A stretch of 64,000 bases of DNA, from positions 1,383,501 to 1,447,500 of the forward strand of contig NC_012623.1 of assembly GCF_000022485.1 (NCBI RefSeq). Reading direction: 5' to 3'. Both the position numbers and the translations under genes were made by a program. Source of the stretch: Sulfolobus islandicus Y.N.15.51. GTDB lineage: Archaea; Thermoproteota; Thermoprotei_A; Sulfolobales; Sulfolobaceae. Shown here in pieces: positions 43,311-55,071 of this stretch. Every line of letters begins with the position of its first letter. Positions within the stretch are counted from its first letter, which is position 1. The notes under the pieces were generated by a model that worked only from the letters and a program-made list of their open reading frames with translations, had not been told where the DNA came from and did not search any database.

Positions 43311-43658
43311 GTGGCTACAAGGACAGAAAAGATTCTTGGTGGGATAATAACACTACTAATTTTAAAGACGCTTTTAGAAGAGCCAAAACACGGATATGAA
43401 CTCGAAAAGATAATAAGAGAGAAGTTGGATTATAAACTACCAGAAGGGTCAATATACGTTATATTGAAGAACTTAGAAAGAAGAGGACTGACAATACCGC
43501 AAGTTATGAAAAACGAAAGAGGACAAGAGATAAAGAAGTACTTTATAACTGATAAGGGCAAAAGATTTTTACTATCCCATGAGAAACCGCTAATAGCTGT
43601 AAAAAAGGTACTAGACGAGTTGATAGCAGACATCCAAAAATTAAAGGTTAGAGAGTAA
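43311..43658 (+). CDS. PadR-family transcriptional regulator
   Basis: 115 residues from GTG. A winged helix: LGGIITLLILKTLLEEPKHGYELEKIIREKL, then LPEGSIYVILKNLERRGLTIPQVMKNERGQEIKKYFITDKGKRFL is the classic PadR pattern. It probably controls the adjacent MFS gene. The 3' end overlaps the convergent DUF302 gene by 18 bp. Confidence 0.9.
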   Translation: MATRTEKILGGIITLLILKTLLEEPKHGYELEKIIREKLDYKLPEGSIYVILKNLERRGLTIPQVMKNERGQEIKKYFITDKGKRFLLSHEKPLIAVKKVLDELIADIQKLKVRE

Positions 43659-44012
43659 ACTTTCCATGAACTTATCCATCTTCTCTAACAATTCTCCATG
43701 TCTTATATTATACTCCTCTCCAACCTCACTCGGCTTCCTATAACCAATCTTAACAACACCATTTTCACTCCAGACTAGGAACCTTAACGGTAACTCATAA
43801 GCGATATGCCTATTCTTAAGCATTAATAAAGTACCAATTCTAGGGTTTCCAAAATAAACTACTACAGTAGGCTCTAAATTAAGCCCAACCTTTCTCGCGT
43901 TCTCAGAGTGATCAATAATTGCAAAAACTTCAGCTCCAGATGATTTTATCCTTTCAATTAATGTCTTAATGCACTCGTTAAAGCTAAGCTTACATTCCTT
44001 AATGTTGAACAT
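43641..44012 (-). CDS. DUF302 family protein
   Basis: 123 residues. VFAIIDHSENARKVGLNLEPTVVVYFGNPRIGTLLMLKNRHIAYELPLRFLVWSE is the DUF302 core (DH..nA...G..L.pt.l..FGNP..gt.lm......a..LPl). The function of the family is not established. It lies alone between the PadR regulator and nadC, pointing the same way as nadC but 3' of it. Confidence 0.85.
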   Translation of the reverse strand: MFNIKECKLSFNECIKTLIERIKSSGAEVFAIIDHSENARKVGLNLEPTVVVYFGNPRIGTLLMLKNRHIAYELPLRFLVWSENGVVKIGYRKPSEVGEEYNIRHGELLEKMDKFMESLLSNL

Positions 44013-44053
44013 ACGTTAGGCTGTAACGTATTACTTAAAAAGTTTTTCCAAAA

Positions 44054-46308
<2,255 letters not shown>

Positions 46309-46359
46309 TCAAATAAAAAGTTTTTTATTAACTAAAAGTTTTTATACTAGATTGCTATA

Positions 46360-46373
46360 CGAACATATGTTCG
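46360..46373. promoter_or_regulatory. Second copy of the palindromic operator, at nadA start
   Basis: Identical palindrome CGAACATATGTTCG, again followed by G. It lies 4 bp before the nadA ATG (46378) and just after the TATA box TTTTTATAC (about 46339-46347). Placement mirrors the nadB copy, so one dimeric regulator could block both start sites. Confidence 0.7.
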
Positions 46374-46377
46374 GAAA

Positions 46378-47316
46378 ATGACTAGAGTTGAAAAGTTATT
46401 AAGTCAAATAAAGAAGCTAAAAACTGAAAAGAATGCAATAATTTTAGGACACAACTACATGGAATACTCTGTTCAGTTAGTCTCAGATTTCACTGGAGAT
46501 TCTTACGACTTGGCAGTTAAGGCAATGAAGACAAACGCTAAGATTATAATATTTGCAGGAGTGTACTTCATGGCGGAACAAGCTTCAGCGTTAAATCCAG
46601 AAAAGAAAGTACTTTCACCAGAACCTAGTGCAGGTTGTACTTTATCTGACGCACTTGACGTTAAAACATTACAAGAGTATAAAGAAATGTACCCTAATGC
46701 CCCAGTAGTGCTTTACATAAATACCAGCATTCACGCTAAGGCTCTAGCAGATTACATAGTAACGTCTTCAACTGCAGTGAAAGTCGTAAAGAAACTAAAC
46801 GCAGATACAATACTATTTGGACCAGATGCCAATCTAGCTAATTACGTTCAACAAAAAGTTCCCAATAAGAAGATTATTAAAGTGCCGCCAAATGGTAGAT
46901 GTATAGTACATGCCAACTATACTAAGCAACTAGTAGAATTGGCAAGGAAAAAGTACCCTAATGCCTTGTTAATGGCTCATCCAGAGGCGCCATTGGAAAT
47001 TTTAGAAAGCGCAGACTTCGTGGGATCTACCAATCAAATGATACAATTCTCAAAGGAGAATAAAAACGAGGAGTTCATTGTTGCAACAGAGATAGGTATG
47101 ATAAACGCTCTGAAGATTAAGAATCCCAGTAAGAAATTCTACCCACTCGTAACGACCGAAGCTTGTGCTTGTGCTAGGTGTCCATATATGAATATGATAA
47201 CTTTGGAAAAGGTAAAGAGGTCATTAGAGGAAGAGGTTTACGAGGTTAAAGTACCAGAGGATATTGCAGAAAGGGCTAAGATAGCATTTGAAAATACTAT
47301 GAAGTTGTTAGAATGA
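46378..47316 (+). CDS. nadA: Quinolinate synthase A
   Basis: 312 residues. Condenses iminoaspartate with dihydroxyacetone phosphate to quinolinate using a 4Fe-4S cluster. ILGHNYMEYSVQ, the cysteines in PSAGCTLSDA, NGRCIVHANY and TTEACACARCPYMNM supply the three cluster ligands, and HPEAPLEILESADFVGSTNQM is also characteristic. Divergent from nadB-nadC with 87 bp between. The ATG is at the predicted transcript start, so it is leaderless. Confidence 0.97.
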   Translation: MTRVEKLLSQIKKLKTEKNAIILGHNYMEYSVQLVSDFTGDSYDLAVKAMKTNAKIIIFAGVYFMAEQASALNPEKKVLSPEPSAGCTLSDALDVKTLQEYKEMYPNAPVVLYINTSIHAKALADYIVTSSTAVKVVKKLNADTILFGPDANLANYVQQKVPNKKIIKVPPNGRCIVHANYTKQLVELARKKYPNALLMAHPEAPLEILESADFVGSTNQMIQFSKENKNEEFIVATEIGMINALKIKNPSKKFYPLVTTEACACARCPYMNMITLEKVKRSLEEEVYEVKVPEDIAERAKIAFENTMKLLE

Positions 47317-47349
47317 TAAGCAAGAGTAATTTTATTAAGTATATAAAAT

Positions 47350-47366
47350 TTTATTCCTTTTTTCCT
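47350..47366 (+). terminator. T-rich terminator after nadA
   Basis: TTTTATTCCTTTTTTCCT lies about 35 bp after the nadA stop. It is a plausible Sulfolobus-type pyrimidine-run terminator. The rest of the 243-bp gap to 47560 is AT-rich; ACTTTTAAAAAAG near 47513-47525 may be the ABC operon promoter. Confidence 0.45.
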
Positions 47367-47559
47367 ATATATTACTTAGATCGTATTATATATTTCCTAT
47401 GCCGAACATCTGGTCATCTTGAAAGATAATTATAGTTATATATCAAATTTAAATTCTTTAGACATTCATTGATAAATCTAATTAGAACTAAATTCTAACT
47501 TATCTGACTATAACTTTTAAAAAAGTTTATTAGACACTATAAACTATCTATATAATACC

Positions 47560-48993
47560 ATGTCTCGCCCAGATAAATTCTCCAAAAAAGAGAAAATGAG
47601 ACGTGGTTTATCTACAACCACAATAATAGGAATAGTAGTAGCAATAGTAATAATCGTAATAGGAGCTTTTGCTGCGGTAACTCTACTTAGTCATAAGCCG
47701 TCACAAGTAGTATCTACCACTTCTCCGTCTACTTCGCAATTAGCTACGTCAACATCTCCATCACAAGTCATTACTATAACCTATTTCGATGATCTATCGC
47801 CATCTGAAGCCAACATAACACAGAAAATAATAATTCCACAATTCGAGGCAACACATCCTAATATTAAAATTAATTATGTTGACGAAAGTGCCGGTGATAT
47901 AGTAAAAAGTGTTGAAGAGTTAGTAATGAGTGGTAATGTCGGTCCAGTTATAATCGGTGAAGACAACCTAGTTATAGGAGAATTGCTCAATGGTAACTAT
48001 TTAATGAACCTAACCCCATATGTAAATCAAATCTTACAGAATGTTAGTCTAATTCCATCAATGCAATCATTAGTCCAGTATGAACAAAAAGTATATCATG
48101 GTACTTACTTCATTCCTCTAAGAGCTAACATTCCTCTAGTCTGGTATAACGCAAGTCTCTTTAGGCAAATAGGTTTGACTTCTCCACCAGAAAATTGGTC
48201 ACAATTGCTGCAATACGCAAAGATAATTTATGATAAAACTGGTTTAAAACCAATAATGTTCCAAGGGCATGGTGGAGCAAGTACCTATACTGAGCTTTAC
48301 CAGTGGATGGTCCAGGCTGGTGGAAATCCATTCTTATTTAATGATTCTGGCGATGTACTTGCATTTGAATATTTGTACAATCTCTCACAATATTTTAACC
48401 CAGATTACGTTCACGGATATTGGGGAAGCTATAAGGGATTAATAGATGGTAGTTACTATTTGATCGATTATCAGTGGCCCTATATCTATAGCGTTATGGC
48501 AAGTGAAGGAGTTAATATGAGCAACATAGGCTTCTATCCCGGCCCTACTGGTCCTGTTAACGGTGATCACTTAGTAGGTGGTGATGTATTAGCAATACCT
48601 AAGGGAGCAACGCACATTAATGCACTAATAGAATTCGCCAAATTCTTACTATCTCCACAAGTTCAAAGAGAATTTATCATATACCTCTCATGGCCAGCAG
48701 TAAATCAACAAGCTTATCAAAACCTTCCAAGTAATATAAGTTCACTATACAAGGCTGAAGAAGAAGCCTTACAGAACGCATTCTTTAGAGAACCAGTACC
48801 GTGGATAACTGTCTGGGGACAGATAGCAGACAACGTGTTTACTCAAATAATCGTAAATCATGCCCCATATTCGCAGATACCTCAAATATTGAGCCAAGCA
48901 AATAAGGAAATGTATCAGTATCTCTTACAAAACTATAATGCAACGGTAGCACAAGAGTATGAGGAAGGGGTGTTTGGGCCACTATATGGGTGA
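47560..48993 (+). CDS. ABC sugar-binding protein, probably trehalose/glucoside type (TreS-like)
   Basis: 477 residues. The N-terminus is a class III signal: basic KFSKKEKMRRG then LSTTTIIGIVVAIVIIVIGAF, with cleavage expected after G16 by the PibD prepilin peptidase, as in Sulfolobus bindosome proteins. A Ser/Thr/Pro-rich linker (residues 44-68) is probably glycosylated. The rest is a family 1 solute-binding fold (VWYNASLFRQIGLTSPPENWSQLL, LLSPQVQREF). It is followed by two permeases and an ATPase. Order and sequence recall the trehalose system TreSTUV of S. solfataricus; the sugar is inference. Confidence 0.85.
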   Translation: MSRPDKFSKKEKMRRGLSTTTIIGIVVAIVIIVIGAFAAVTLLSHKPSQVVSTTSPSTSQLATSTSPSQVITITYFDDLSPSEANITQKIIIPQFEATHPNIKINYVDESAGDIVKSVEELVMSGNVGPVIIGEDNLVIGELLNGNYLMNLTPYVNQILQNVSLIPSMQSLVQYEQKVYHGTYFIPLRANIPLVWYNASLFRQIGLTSPPENWSQLLQYAKIIYDKTGLKPIMFQGHGGASTYTELYQWMVQAGGNPFLFNDSGDVLAFEYLYNLSQYFNPDYVHGYWGSYKGLIDGSYYLIDYQWPYIYSVMASEGVNMSNIGFYPGPTGPVNGDHLVGGDVLAIPKGATHINALIEFAKFLLSPQVQREFIIYLSWPAVNQQAYQNLPSNISSLYKAEEEALQNAFFREPVPWITVWGQIADNVFTQIIVNHAPYSQIPQILSQANKEMYQYLLQNYNATVAQEYEEGVFGPLYG

Positions 48994-49817
48994 GTAAAGT
49001 GAAGTTAACCCATTTTTTATTAGTACTTCCTGCATTGGCATACGTAATTGGTTTTGCCTTTTTTCCCACAATTGAGGCTGTTTATTTAAGTTTTCAAGAC
49101 CCCCATGGGGGTTTCTCTTTATATAATTACGAAGAACTATCCTATTTTAATTTGCCTGGCGCAATAATTGATACAATAGTAGTTACAATTGGTGCATTAG
49201 CAATACAACTAGCTCTAGGTTTTCTAGTTGCATCAGTTCTAGCCAGAGAATTCTTTGGGAAAAGAGCTTTATCTACAATAACAATAATACCAATGGGTAT
49301 TGCAACAGTTGTCGCAGCAGTAACTTTCAGCTTTGTCTTTCAAACCTCTGGAGGATACGCAAATACAATTCTTCATTCTCTTTTTGGTCTTAACGTAAAC
49401 TGGTACCAATCTTCCATATCATCATTATTGGTAGTGATGATTGCGGACAGCTGGAAAAACACACCCATTGTAGCCTTAATATTATTGGCTGGAATGTCCT
49501 CAATACCAAAGGAGTTATATTACGCGTCTGCAATAGATGGAGCTGGGCCAATTAGGAGATTTTTCTACATAACATTACCAAACCTTAGGAGCTTCATTGG
49601 GATATCACTTATTCTAAGGGGAGTGCAAGAATTCAACATATTCGCTTTACCTTTAATACTGATTGGTGAGCATCCCCCTCTCCTCACCACTTTAATATAC
49701 GACTTATATACTACAACTTTTCCAGAAGTTGGATTAGCATTAGCTTCGGCAACGATACTTCTTGGATTCATCCTAGTATTTTCTGGCATAGTAATCAAAC
49801 TCTCCGGAGGTAGATAA
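48990..49817 (+). CDS. ABC sugar permease, MalF-like
   Basis: 275 residues with six membrane helices. The EAA loop that contacts the ATPase is ELYYASAIDGAGPIRRFFYITLPNL (EAAxDGAxxxxxFxxITLP pattern). GTG start overlaps the binding-protein stop by 4 bp. The coding DNA includes a 14-bp perfect palindrome around codon 37 (49099-49112), probably incidental. Confidence 0.92.
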   Translation: MSKVKLTHFLLVLPALAYVIGFAFFPTIEAVYLSFQDPHGGFSLYNYEELSYFNLPGAIIDTIVVTIGALAIQLALGFLVASVLAREFFGKRALSTITIIPMGIATVVAAVTFSFVFQTSGGYANTILHSLFGLNVNWYQSSISSLLVVMIADSWKNTPIVALILLAGMSSIPKELYYASAIDGAGPIRRFFYITLPNLRSFIGISLILRGVQEFNIFALPLILIGEHPPLLTTLIYDLYTTTFPEVGLALASATILLGFILVFSGIVIKLSGGR

Positions 49818-49818
49818 C

Positions 49819-50622
49819 ATGAGATGGTGGACATATTTAGGTGCAATAGTAGTAGGAATTTACTTCCTATTTCCACTTTACATTTTAGTATTACTCGCAT
49901 TCAATTTTCCAAAATATACCGTCTTAGCCAAATTTCCCTCACTATTACCAGTGTCACTAACACTAAATAACCTAATAACAGCATTACAAGGCACAGCGTT
50001 TATTGATCCATTCATAAAAAGTCTGGAGACAGCGACATTAGTGGGAATCATTACCATAGCATTGGCTATTCCAGCGGGATATGGTTTAAGTAGATTACCA
50101 AGAGCCATAGCATATTCCATAATTATCCTTCTATTAGTTACCAATATGATGCCAGCAATAGTAATAGGTATTCCAATAGCAGTAGATTTTCTTAAACTTC
50201 ACCTTTTTGAATCCGTAATAGGTCTAGCCTTAGCACAAACACTAATAACACTACCATTAGCTACGTTCATCTTACAAGGCACGTTCTCATCAATACCCAT
50301 TGACCTCGAACATCAAGCTAGAGTTGATGGTGCAAACTTATTTAATAGGTTATTTTCAGTACTCTTACCACTAGCAGCACCTGGTATAGCAGCAGCATTC
50401 CTAATATCATGGATGTTCTCATGGGATGAGTTTACTTATGCAATCCTATTAATTCCCTATCACTCCACACTTCCAGTAACAATATATCAAGACGTTACCA
50501 GGGGAAACTTATTGGCAGGAATAGCATTTTCACTAATATTCACAATTCCCGTAATAATTTTAACTTTTGCATTACAAAAATATCTAAGAGGAGAATATTT
50601 AGCAGGAGGGATAAAAGGATGA
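49819..50622 (+). CDS. ABC sugar permease, MalG-like
   Basis: 267 residues, six membrane helices. The EAA loop is DLEHQARVDGANLFNRLFSVLLPLAAPG. Start 1 bp after the first permease, and the end overlaps the ATPase start (ATGA). Together the two permeases form the heterodimeric channel. Confidence 0.92.
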   Translation: MRWWTYLGAIVVGIYFLFPLYILVLLAFNFPKYTVLAKFPSLLPVSLTLNNLITALQGTAFIDPFIKSLETATLVGIITIALAIPAGYGLSRLPRAIAYSIIILLLVTNMMPAIVIGIPIAVDFLKLHLFESVIGLALAQTLITLPLATFILQGTFSSIPIDLEHQARVDGANLFNRLFSVLLPLAAPGIAAAFLISWMFSWDEFTYAILLIPYHSTLPVTIYQDVTRGNLLAGIAFSLIFTIPVIILTFALQKYLRGEYLAGGIKG

Positions 50623-51593
50623 CGGTAGAACTAATAGATATTGTAAAGAAATATGGCAAAAACATTGTAATTAATGGCATAACAGAGAAGATAGAGACTG
50701 GAGAGTTCTTTGTAATACTAGGACCAAGTGGAGAAGGAAAATCAACATTATTGAAAATCTTGGCAGGAATTGAAAAACTAGATAAGGGGAAAATTATAGC
50801 AGATGGAGTAGACATTACAGACAAACCCCCAGAGAAGAGAAATGTTGCTATGGTATTTCAAAACTATGCACTTTACCCAAACATGTCAGTGAGAGATAAT
50901 ATAGCATTCCCACTCAAGATGAGGGGAATGAAAAAAGAGGAAATAATGGAAAGAGTGGAAAAAACTGCAAAGCTTTTAGGTATATCAGAAATATTAGATA
51001 AAAAAGTAACACAAATCAGTGGAGGGCAGCAACAAAGGGTCGCACTGGCTAGGGCAATTGTAAGAAATCCAAGCTATTTCTTGTTGGATGAACCATTAAG
51101 TAATCTAGATGCTAGAGTAAGGACAATAGCTAGAGGAGAGCTGAAGAGAATACAAAAGGAATTGAAAGGTACGTTCATTTATGTAACCCACGATCAAAAG
51201 GAAGCCTTAAGTCTAGCAGATAGGATTGCTGTACTTCATAAAGGCAAATTCGAACAAGTCAGTGATCCAAAAACACTATATGAATATCCAAAAACAAAAT
51301 GGGTAGCACAATTCGTAGGTGAATTCCCAATGAATTTTCTACCTGGTGAGCTAATGAAAGAAAAGGCGCAAGAAATAGGGTTTAGGCCAGAATGGGTAGA
51401 AGTAGGAAAAGGCAATTTATCTTGTATAGTAGAATCAGTAGAAGCTTCAGGGGAGTCAAGATACTTAATATGCAATTTCAAAAATAATAATATAACTATC
51501 CTTTCTCAAGAATTTTATGATGTAGGTCAAGAAGTTAGGTTTAAAATAATTAAATATAGAAAATATAATGATGGACAACTGGCACAAGAATAG
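50619..51593 (+). CDS. ABC sugar transporter ATPase, MalK/UgpC-like
   Basis: 324 residues. GPSGEGKSTLLK (Walker A), FQNYALYPNMSVRDNIAF (Q loop), ISGGQQQRVALARA (signature), FLLDEPLSNLD (Walker B) and VTHDQKEA (switch His). The C-terminal about 90 residues form an OB-type regulatory domain, somewhat shorter than MalK. Last gene of the importer. T-rich sequence at about 51620-51650 may end the transcript. Confidence 0.94.
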   Translation: MTVELIDIVKKYGKNIVINGITEKIETGEFFVILGPSGEGKSTLLKILAGIEKLDKGKIIADGVDITDKPPEKRNVAMVFQNYALYPNMSVRDNIAFPLKMRGMKKEEIMERVEKTAKLLGISEILDKKVTQISGGQQQRVALARAIVRNPSYFLLDEPLSNLDARVRTIARGELKRIQKELKGTFIYVTHDQKEALSLADRIAVLHKGKFEQVSDPKTLYEYPKTKWVAQFVGEFPMNFLPGELMKEKAQEIGFRPEWVEVGKGNLSCIVESVEASGESRYLICNFKNNNITILSQEFYDVGQEVRFKIIKYRKYNDGQLAQE

Positions 51594-51784
51594 AAAAATT
51601 ATTGTGAATGTTCCCAAAATATCTTTTCTTATATGTCTATTTTCTTATTAAAACCGATATAAACATACCCTTAACAATCTACCCTAAGATATAACTCATT
51701 AGCTCTCCTTATTGCCTATTCCTTGTCAAGAACATAATCATTTTACATTGTTAAAGGTAGTCCTTTAATATTAATTTATAAATA

Positions 51785-53020
51785 ATGTTTATGATGAAAT
51801 TAGACGAACTTGAGAAAGAACTTGGTTCAAAGCTTATTATGAACGATAACGTCATAGATCACTACTCCAAATCTCCCTATTTAGTCTCTCCAATTCTATC
51901 GAAAATGGGTAAGAGAGTGCTAGGGGTAGTAATTGTTGAAGATAGGTATGACGTTGAATTCGTTGTTAAATTTTGCGATATTCATAGAATCCCCTTATTA
52001 GCTAGGGGTGCAGGAACATCTACAATAGGACAAGTACTACCAATACATCCCTCTATTGTATTGGATATTCAGAAATTAAATAAAACTATGGAATATGACG
52101 AGAAGTATTTGAAAATATCCCCCGGAGTAAAGGTTCTAGATGCTCTGAATTACCTTAGGAAGAGGGGAAAAGAATTACAGGTATATCCTAGTAGCTTTTA
52201 CATTTCCACTTTAGGAGGATATATTGCAGGAGGAGATGTAGGGATTGGATCATATCAATATGGCTATCATTTCCATAACGGCGGAATTAGACGTGTAAAA
52301 ATTGTTGGCCCTACTGGAACTTTTGAACTAACCGGAGAAAATACCTTAGCAGTAGCTCAAGCAGCTGGGACAACTGGCATAATAATCGGGGCTGATATAG
52401 CTACTGTAGATTATGAAGACTGGAAAGATCAAATAATAAGATTTGATGAACTAGGTAAGTTGGTAAAATTCCTAAAAGATGCAGAGAATGAAAGAGATAA
52501 GATAAGGAGAATCACTATAGAGGATCAAGAGGCCTTATCATTAGTTGCTAAAAATAGAGTAGCTCCGGGTAAATGGAATGTAATAGTCGCAAGTACAAAA
52601 AGCTTTGGAGAAGAAGTAGATATGAAATTCTTAGACGAATTGGCATTTGCGGCTATTTACGTTACCATGAGCAGACTAACCAATTTCTCCGATTATTTTT
52701 ACGAGGTTAGATTGCTCTCTCTTAACAGTTTCCTTAAAGTAGTAAGCCAAGTTAAAGACGCTTTAGGTTCTAATGTACTAATACACGGCGATGTTATGAC
52801 ATTGAGAGGGGAAACCGTAATTTACACAGTCTTCATCTCTGATAGACTAAACTTTGACATAATAGATTCAATAATGACAAAGGAAGGGATACCATTTGAA
52901 ATACACTCCTTAGTTGTAAATGATAGAGTAGATGAAGAATATAGATTAGAACTAATGAAGAAATATAAACGGATAGTAGATCCTCACGATATCCTAAATC
53001 CGGGGAAGCTGAGAGTATGA
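51785..53020 (+). CDS. FAD-linked oxidase of the GlcD / D-lactate dehydrogenase family
   Basis: 411 residues. PCMH-type FAD-binding domain: VVIVEDRYDVEFVVKFCDIHRIPLLARGAGTSTIGQVLPIHPSIVLDI, then SFYISTLGGYIAGGDVGIGSYQYG. The C-terminal domain ends RIVDPHDILNPGKL, the usual tail. Family members oxidise 2-hydroxyacids such as glycolate or D-lactate. It is somewhat shorter than bacterial GlcD. It overlaps the DUF1177 gene by 4 bp, starting a three-gene unit. MFMMK gives a choice of nearby ATG codons. Confidence 0.83.
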   Translation: MFMMKLDELEKELGSKLIMNDNVIDHYSKSPYLVSPILSKMGKRVLGVVIVEDRYDVEFVVKFCDIHRIPLLARGAGTSTIGQVLPIHPSIVLDIQKLNKTMEYDEKYLKISPGVKVLDALNYLRKRGKELQVYPSSFYISTLGGYIAGGDVGIGSYQYGYHFHNGGIRRVKIVGPTGTFELTGENTLAVAQAAGTTGIIIGADIATVDYEDWKDQIIRFDELGKLVKFLKDAENERDKIRRITIEDQEALSLVAKNRVAPGKWNVIVASTKSFGEEVDMKFLDELAFAAIYVTMSRLTNFSDYFYEVRLLSLNSFLKVVSQVKDALGSNVLIHGDVMTLRGETVIYTVFISDRLNFDIIDSIMTKEGIPFEIHSLVVNDRVDEEYRLELMKKYKRIVDPHDILNPGKLRV

Positions 53021-53904
53021 TGTTAAAAAAGTTATTAGAGGTTATAGACATTCTAGAATCTGAAGACCCATTACAGAAGATAAAGGAGAAGTTAGAAGGT
53101 AAAGTCAAATACGAGGAAGTAAAAGCTGGAGAAGTAACCTTTATAAAAGCACTTTATGAAGGCGGAGGAAAGGACAAAGTAGAGATCTTAGGAAGATTAG
53201 GGGCAATACAAATGGTTGGGGTAAATAAGGGTTTGGTCTCTGACGCTGATGGAGCAATTGTAAGCCTAACCACACTTCTAGAACTTCTCAATTTAAGAGA
53301 AAAAGGAATAGAACTTGATCTCAATGTACTATTTGTAACTAACTTGTCCGTTAAGGCTAAACTAATTCCCCATAAACCATTTGACTTCATGGTCCCACTT
53401 TTAGGATTAGATGAAGCACTTAAAGTTGAAGTCGATCCCTCGGCCTCATTCGTTGTATCAATTGACTCAACTAAAGGAAACAGAATAGCTAAGTTCGACG
53501 ATTTCGCAATAACTCATGTAGTTAAAGACGGGTATATCCTAAAACTTCACGATAACGTAATTGACATTTACAATAAGGTAACTGGTCACGAAATTTACAT
53601 GGTTCCTTTGACAACTGGAGATCTAACTCCTCTAGATTATAATGTATATCACATTAGTACTCTAATCTCGCCATGGCTATATACAGATTCTCCAGTGATT
53701 GGAATTGCAACAGTCTCCAAACAAGTTATACCGGGATATGAAACTGGTGTATTAAACATTGAAATGTTAGAACACGCGTCAAGATTTTGCATTGAACTCC
53801 TTAAATATATAGAAAATGGAGGGAAAATGTATGAAGAGAAAGAATTAGAAGAATTAGAGAACAGATTAGGAAAGTCTAATTTGTTAAAGGCTAAAAGAAG
53901 GTAA
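53017..53904 (+). CDS. DUF1177 family protein
   Basis: 295 residues. GRLGAIQMVGVNKGLVSDADGAI, FVVSIDSTKGNRI, HVVKDGYILKL and VIPGYETGVLNIEMLEHASRFCIEL follow the DUF1177 pattern throughout. The biochemical role of the family is unknown. I note that it occurs here between a FAD oxidase and an M20 peptidase, so a part in catabolism of a small acid or peptide is a guess. The following gene starts 8 bp later. Confidence 0.78.
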   Translation: MMLKKLLEVIDILESEDPLQKIKEKLEGKVKYEEVKAGEVTFIKALYEGGGKDKVEILGRLGAIQMVGVNKGLVSDADGAIVSLTTLLELLNLREKGIELDLNVLFVTNLSVKAKLIPHKPFDFMVPLLGLDEALKVEVDPSASFVVSIDSTKGNRIAKFDDFAITHVVKDGYILKLHDNVIDIYNKVTGHEIYMVPLTTGDLTPLDYNVYHISTLISPWLYTDSPVIGIATVSKQVIPGYETGVLNIEMLEHASRFCIELLKYIENGGKMYEEKELEELENRLGKSNLLKAKRR

Positions 53905-53912
53905 TCATTGAA

Positions 53913-55045
53913 ATGGTAGATCCAGCAAAACTACTGAAAGACCTAATACAAATCAAAACAGCTAATCCACCTGGATTAGAATACGAGAATATTGCACTTT
54001 ATCTTAAATACCTATTTAATGAGTTAGGTTTTCAAATACAGCTAATCGAAATACCAGAGGAATACATGGACAAATACTACATTTACTCTCCATCACATAA
54101 AGGGAACAAAAGACTAATAGTAATTGTAAGAAACAGCCCAAATCCTATACTTCACTTCAACTTTCACTATGACGTTGTCCCACCAGGGGATGGTTGGTTA
54201 GCAAATCCTTTCGAGCTTAAAATTATTAATAATAAGGCATACGGAAGGGGAACCTCAGATATGAAAGGTTCAATTGTGAGCTTATATTTAGCCCTTTCTA
54301 GATTTAACGATTTACCAATCGAGATAACTTTTGTCCCAGATGAGGAAAGTGGAGGTATAGGGACTAAATACTTAACAGAGGAAACTCGTGTTACCCCTAC
54401 CATGGTGATATTTGGGGGGCTACCAGTTTCCCTAACTTGTATGTAGGGCATTTTGGTATAGTGAGGGGTGTAATAAAAATATTTGGCAAACAAGCTCATG
54501 CAAGCAACCCAAAAGATGGTATTAATGCCTTCCTGCTAGCTTCTAAACTAGCACTCAAGTTACAAGAAAAATTAGGAAAGGAAATAGTTAACCTCGGGGG
54601 ATATACGCTTAATCCCACTAATAGTGATGGAATAGTACCGGGTTTCTTTGCCTTTAGTTATTATAGAGCTATTCCTCCACACGACAATAGAACTCCAGAA
54701 TTTGACAAGAATGTAATTGACACTACAGCTAGAGAAATAGGGATAGAATATAATTTTGAGATTAAATCTTTTATTCCAAGTTCAGTTTCTAACCCAGATT
54801 CTGGCATAGCTAAAGCGTTTAAATTTTGTATCACTTCAGCTCTTAACGTGGTACCTAAAGAGCTAATAAGTAATATAAGATATGATGCAGTCTTCTATAA
54901 AAATTCCGATTCGATAAATTTTGGTCCAGGTAATCCAGATCAAGCTCATGTACCTAATGAATATGTTGAATTAGATAACATAGAGAAAACTAGTGTAATT
55001 TACGAATGTGTGATGAAAAGGATTTATTTTCATAATTATCGATAA
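53913..55045 (+). pseudogene. M20-family metallopeptidase/deacylase, frameshifted
   Basis: Two overlapping frames give one ArgE/DapE-type enzyme of about 377 residues. Part one has LHFNFHYDVVPPGDGW (metal ligands H and D), GRGTSDMKGSIV and FVPDEESGGIGTKYL (the catalytic EE). Part two has VGHFGIVRGVIKIFGKQAHASNPKDG and ends with a metal histidine segment FGPGNPDQAHVPNEYVE. They are split after MVIFGG at a run of six G (54414-54419). Seven G, or a -1 slip on that run, yields one frame reading FGGATSFPNLYVGHFG. Motifs are otherwise intact. Probably co-transcribed with the DUF1177 gene. Confidence 0.82.
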
Positions 55046-55071
55046 AACCCTTACCCTAGACCCCAAATTCA

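Noticed and set aside
47400..47415. CCGAACAT half of the NAD operator downstream of nadA
   Set aside because: The other half is not palindromic (CTGGTCAT) and no nad gene follows.
49099..49112. Perfect palindrome ACCCCCATGGGGGT in the first permease gene
   Set aside because: Inside a coding region with sensible codons, single copy, no promoter nearby; likely chance.
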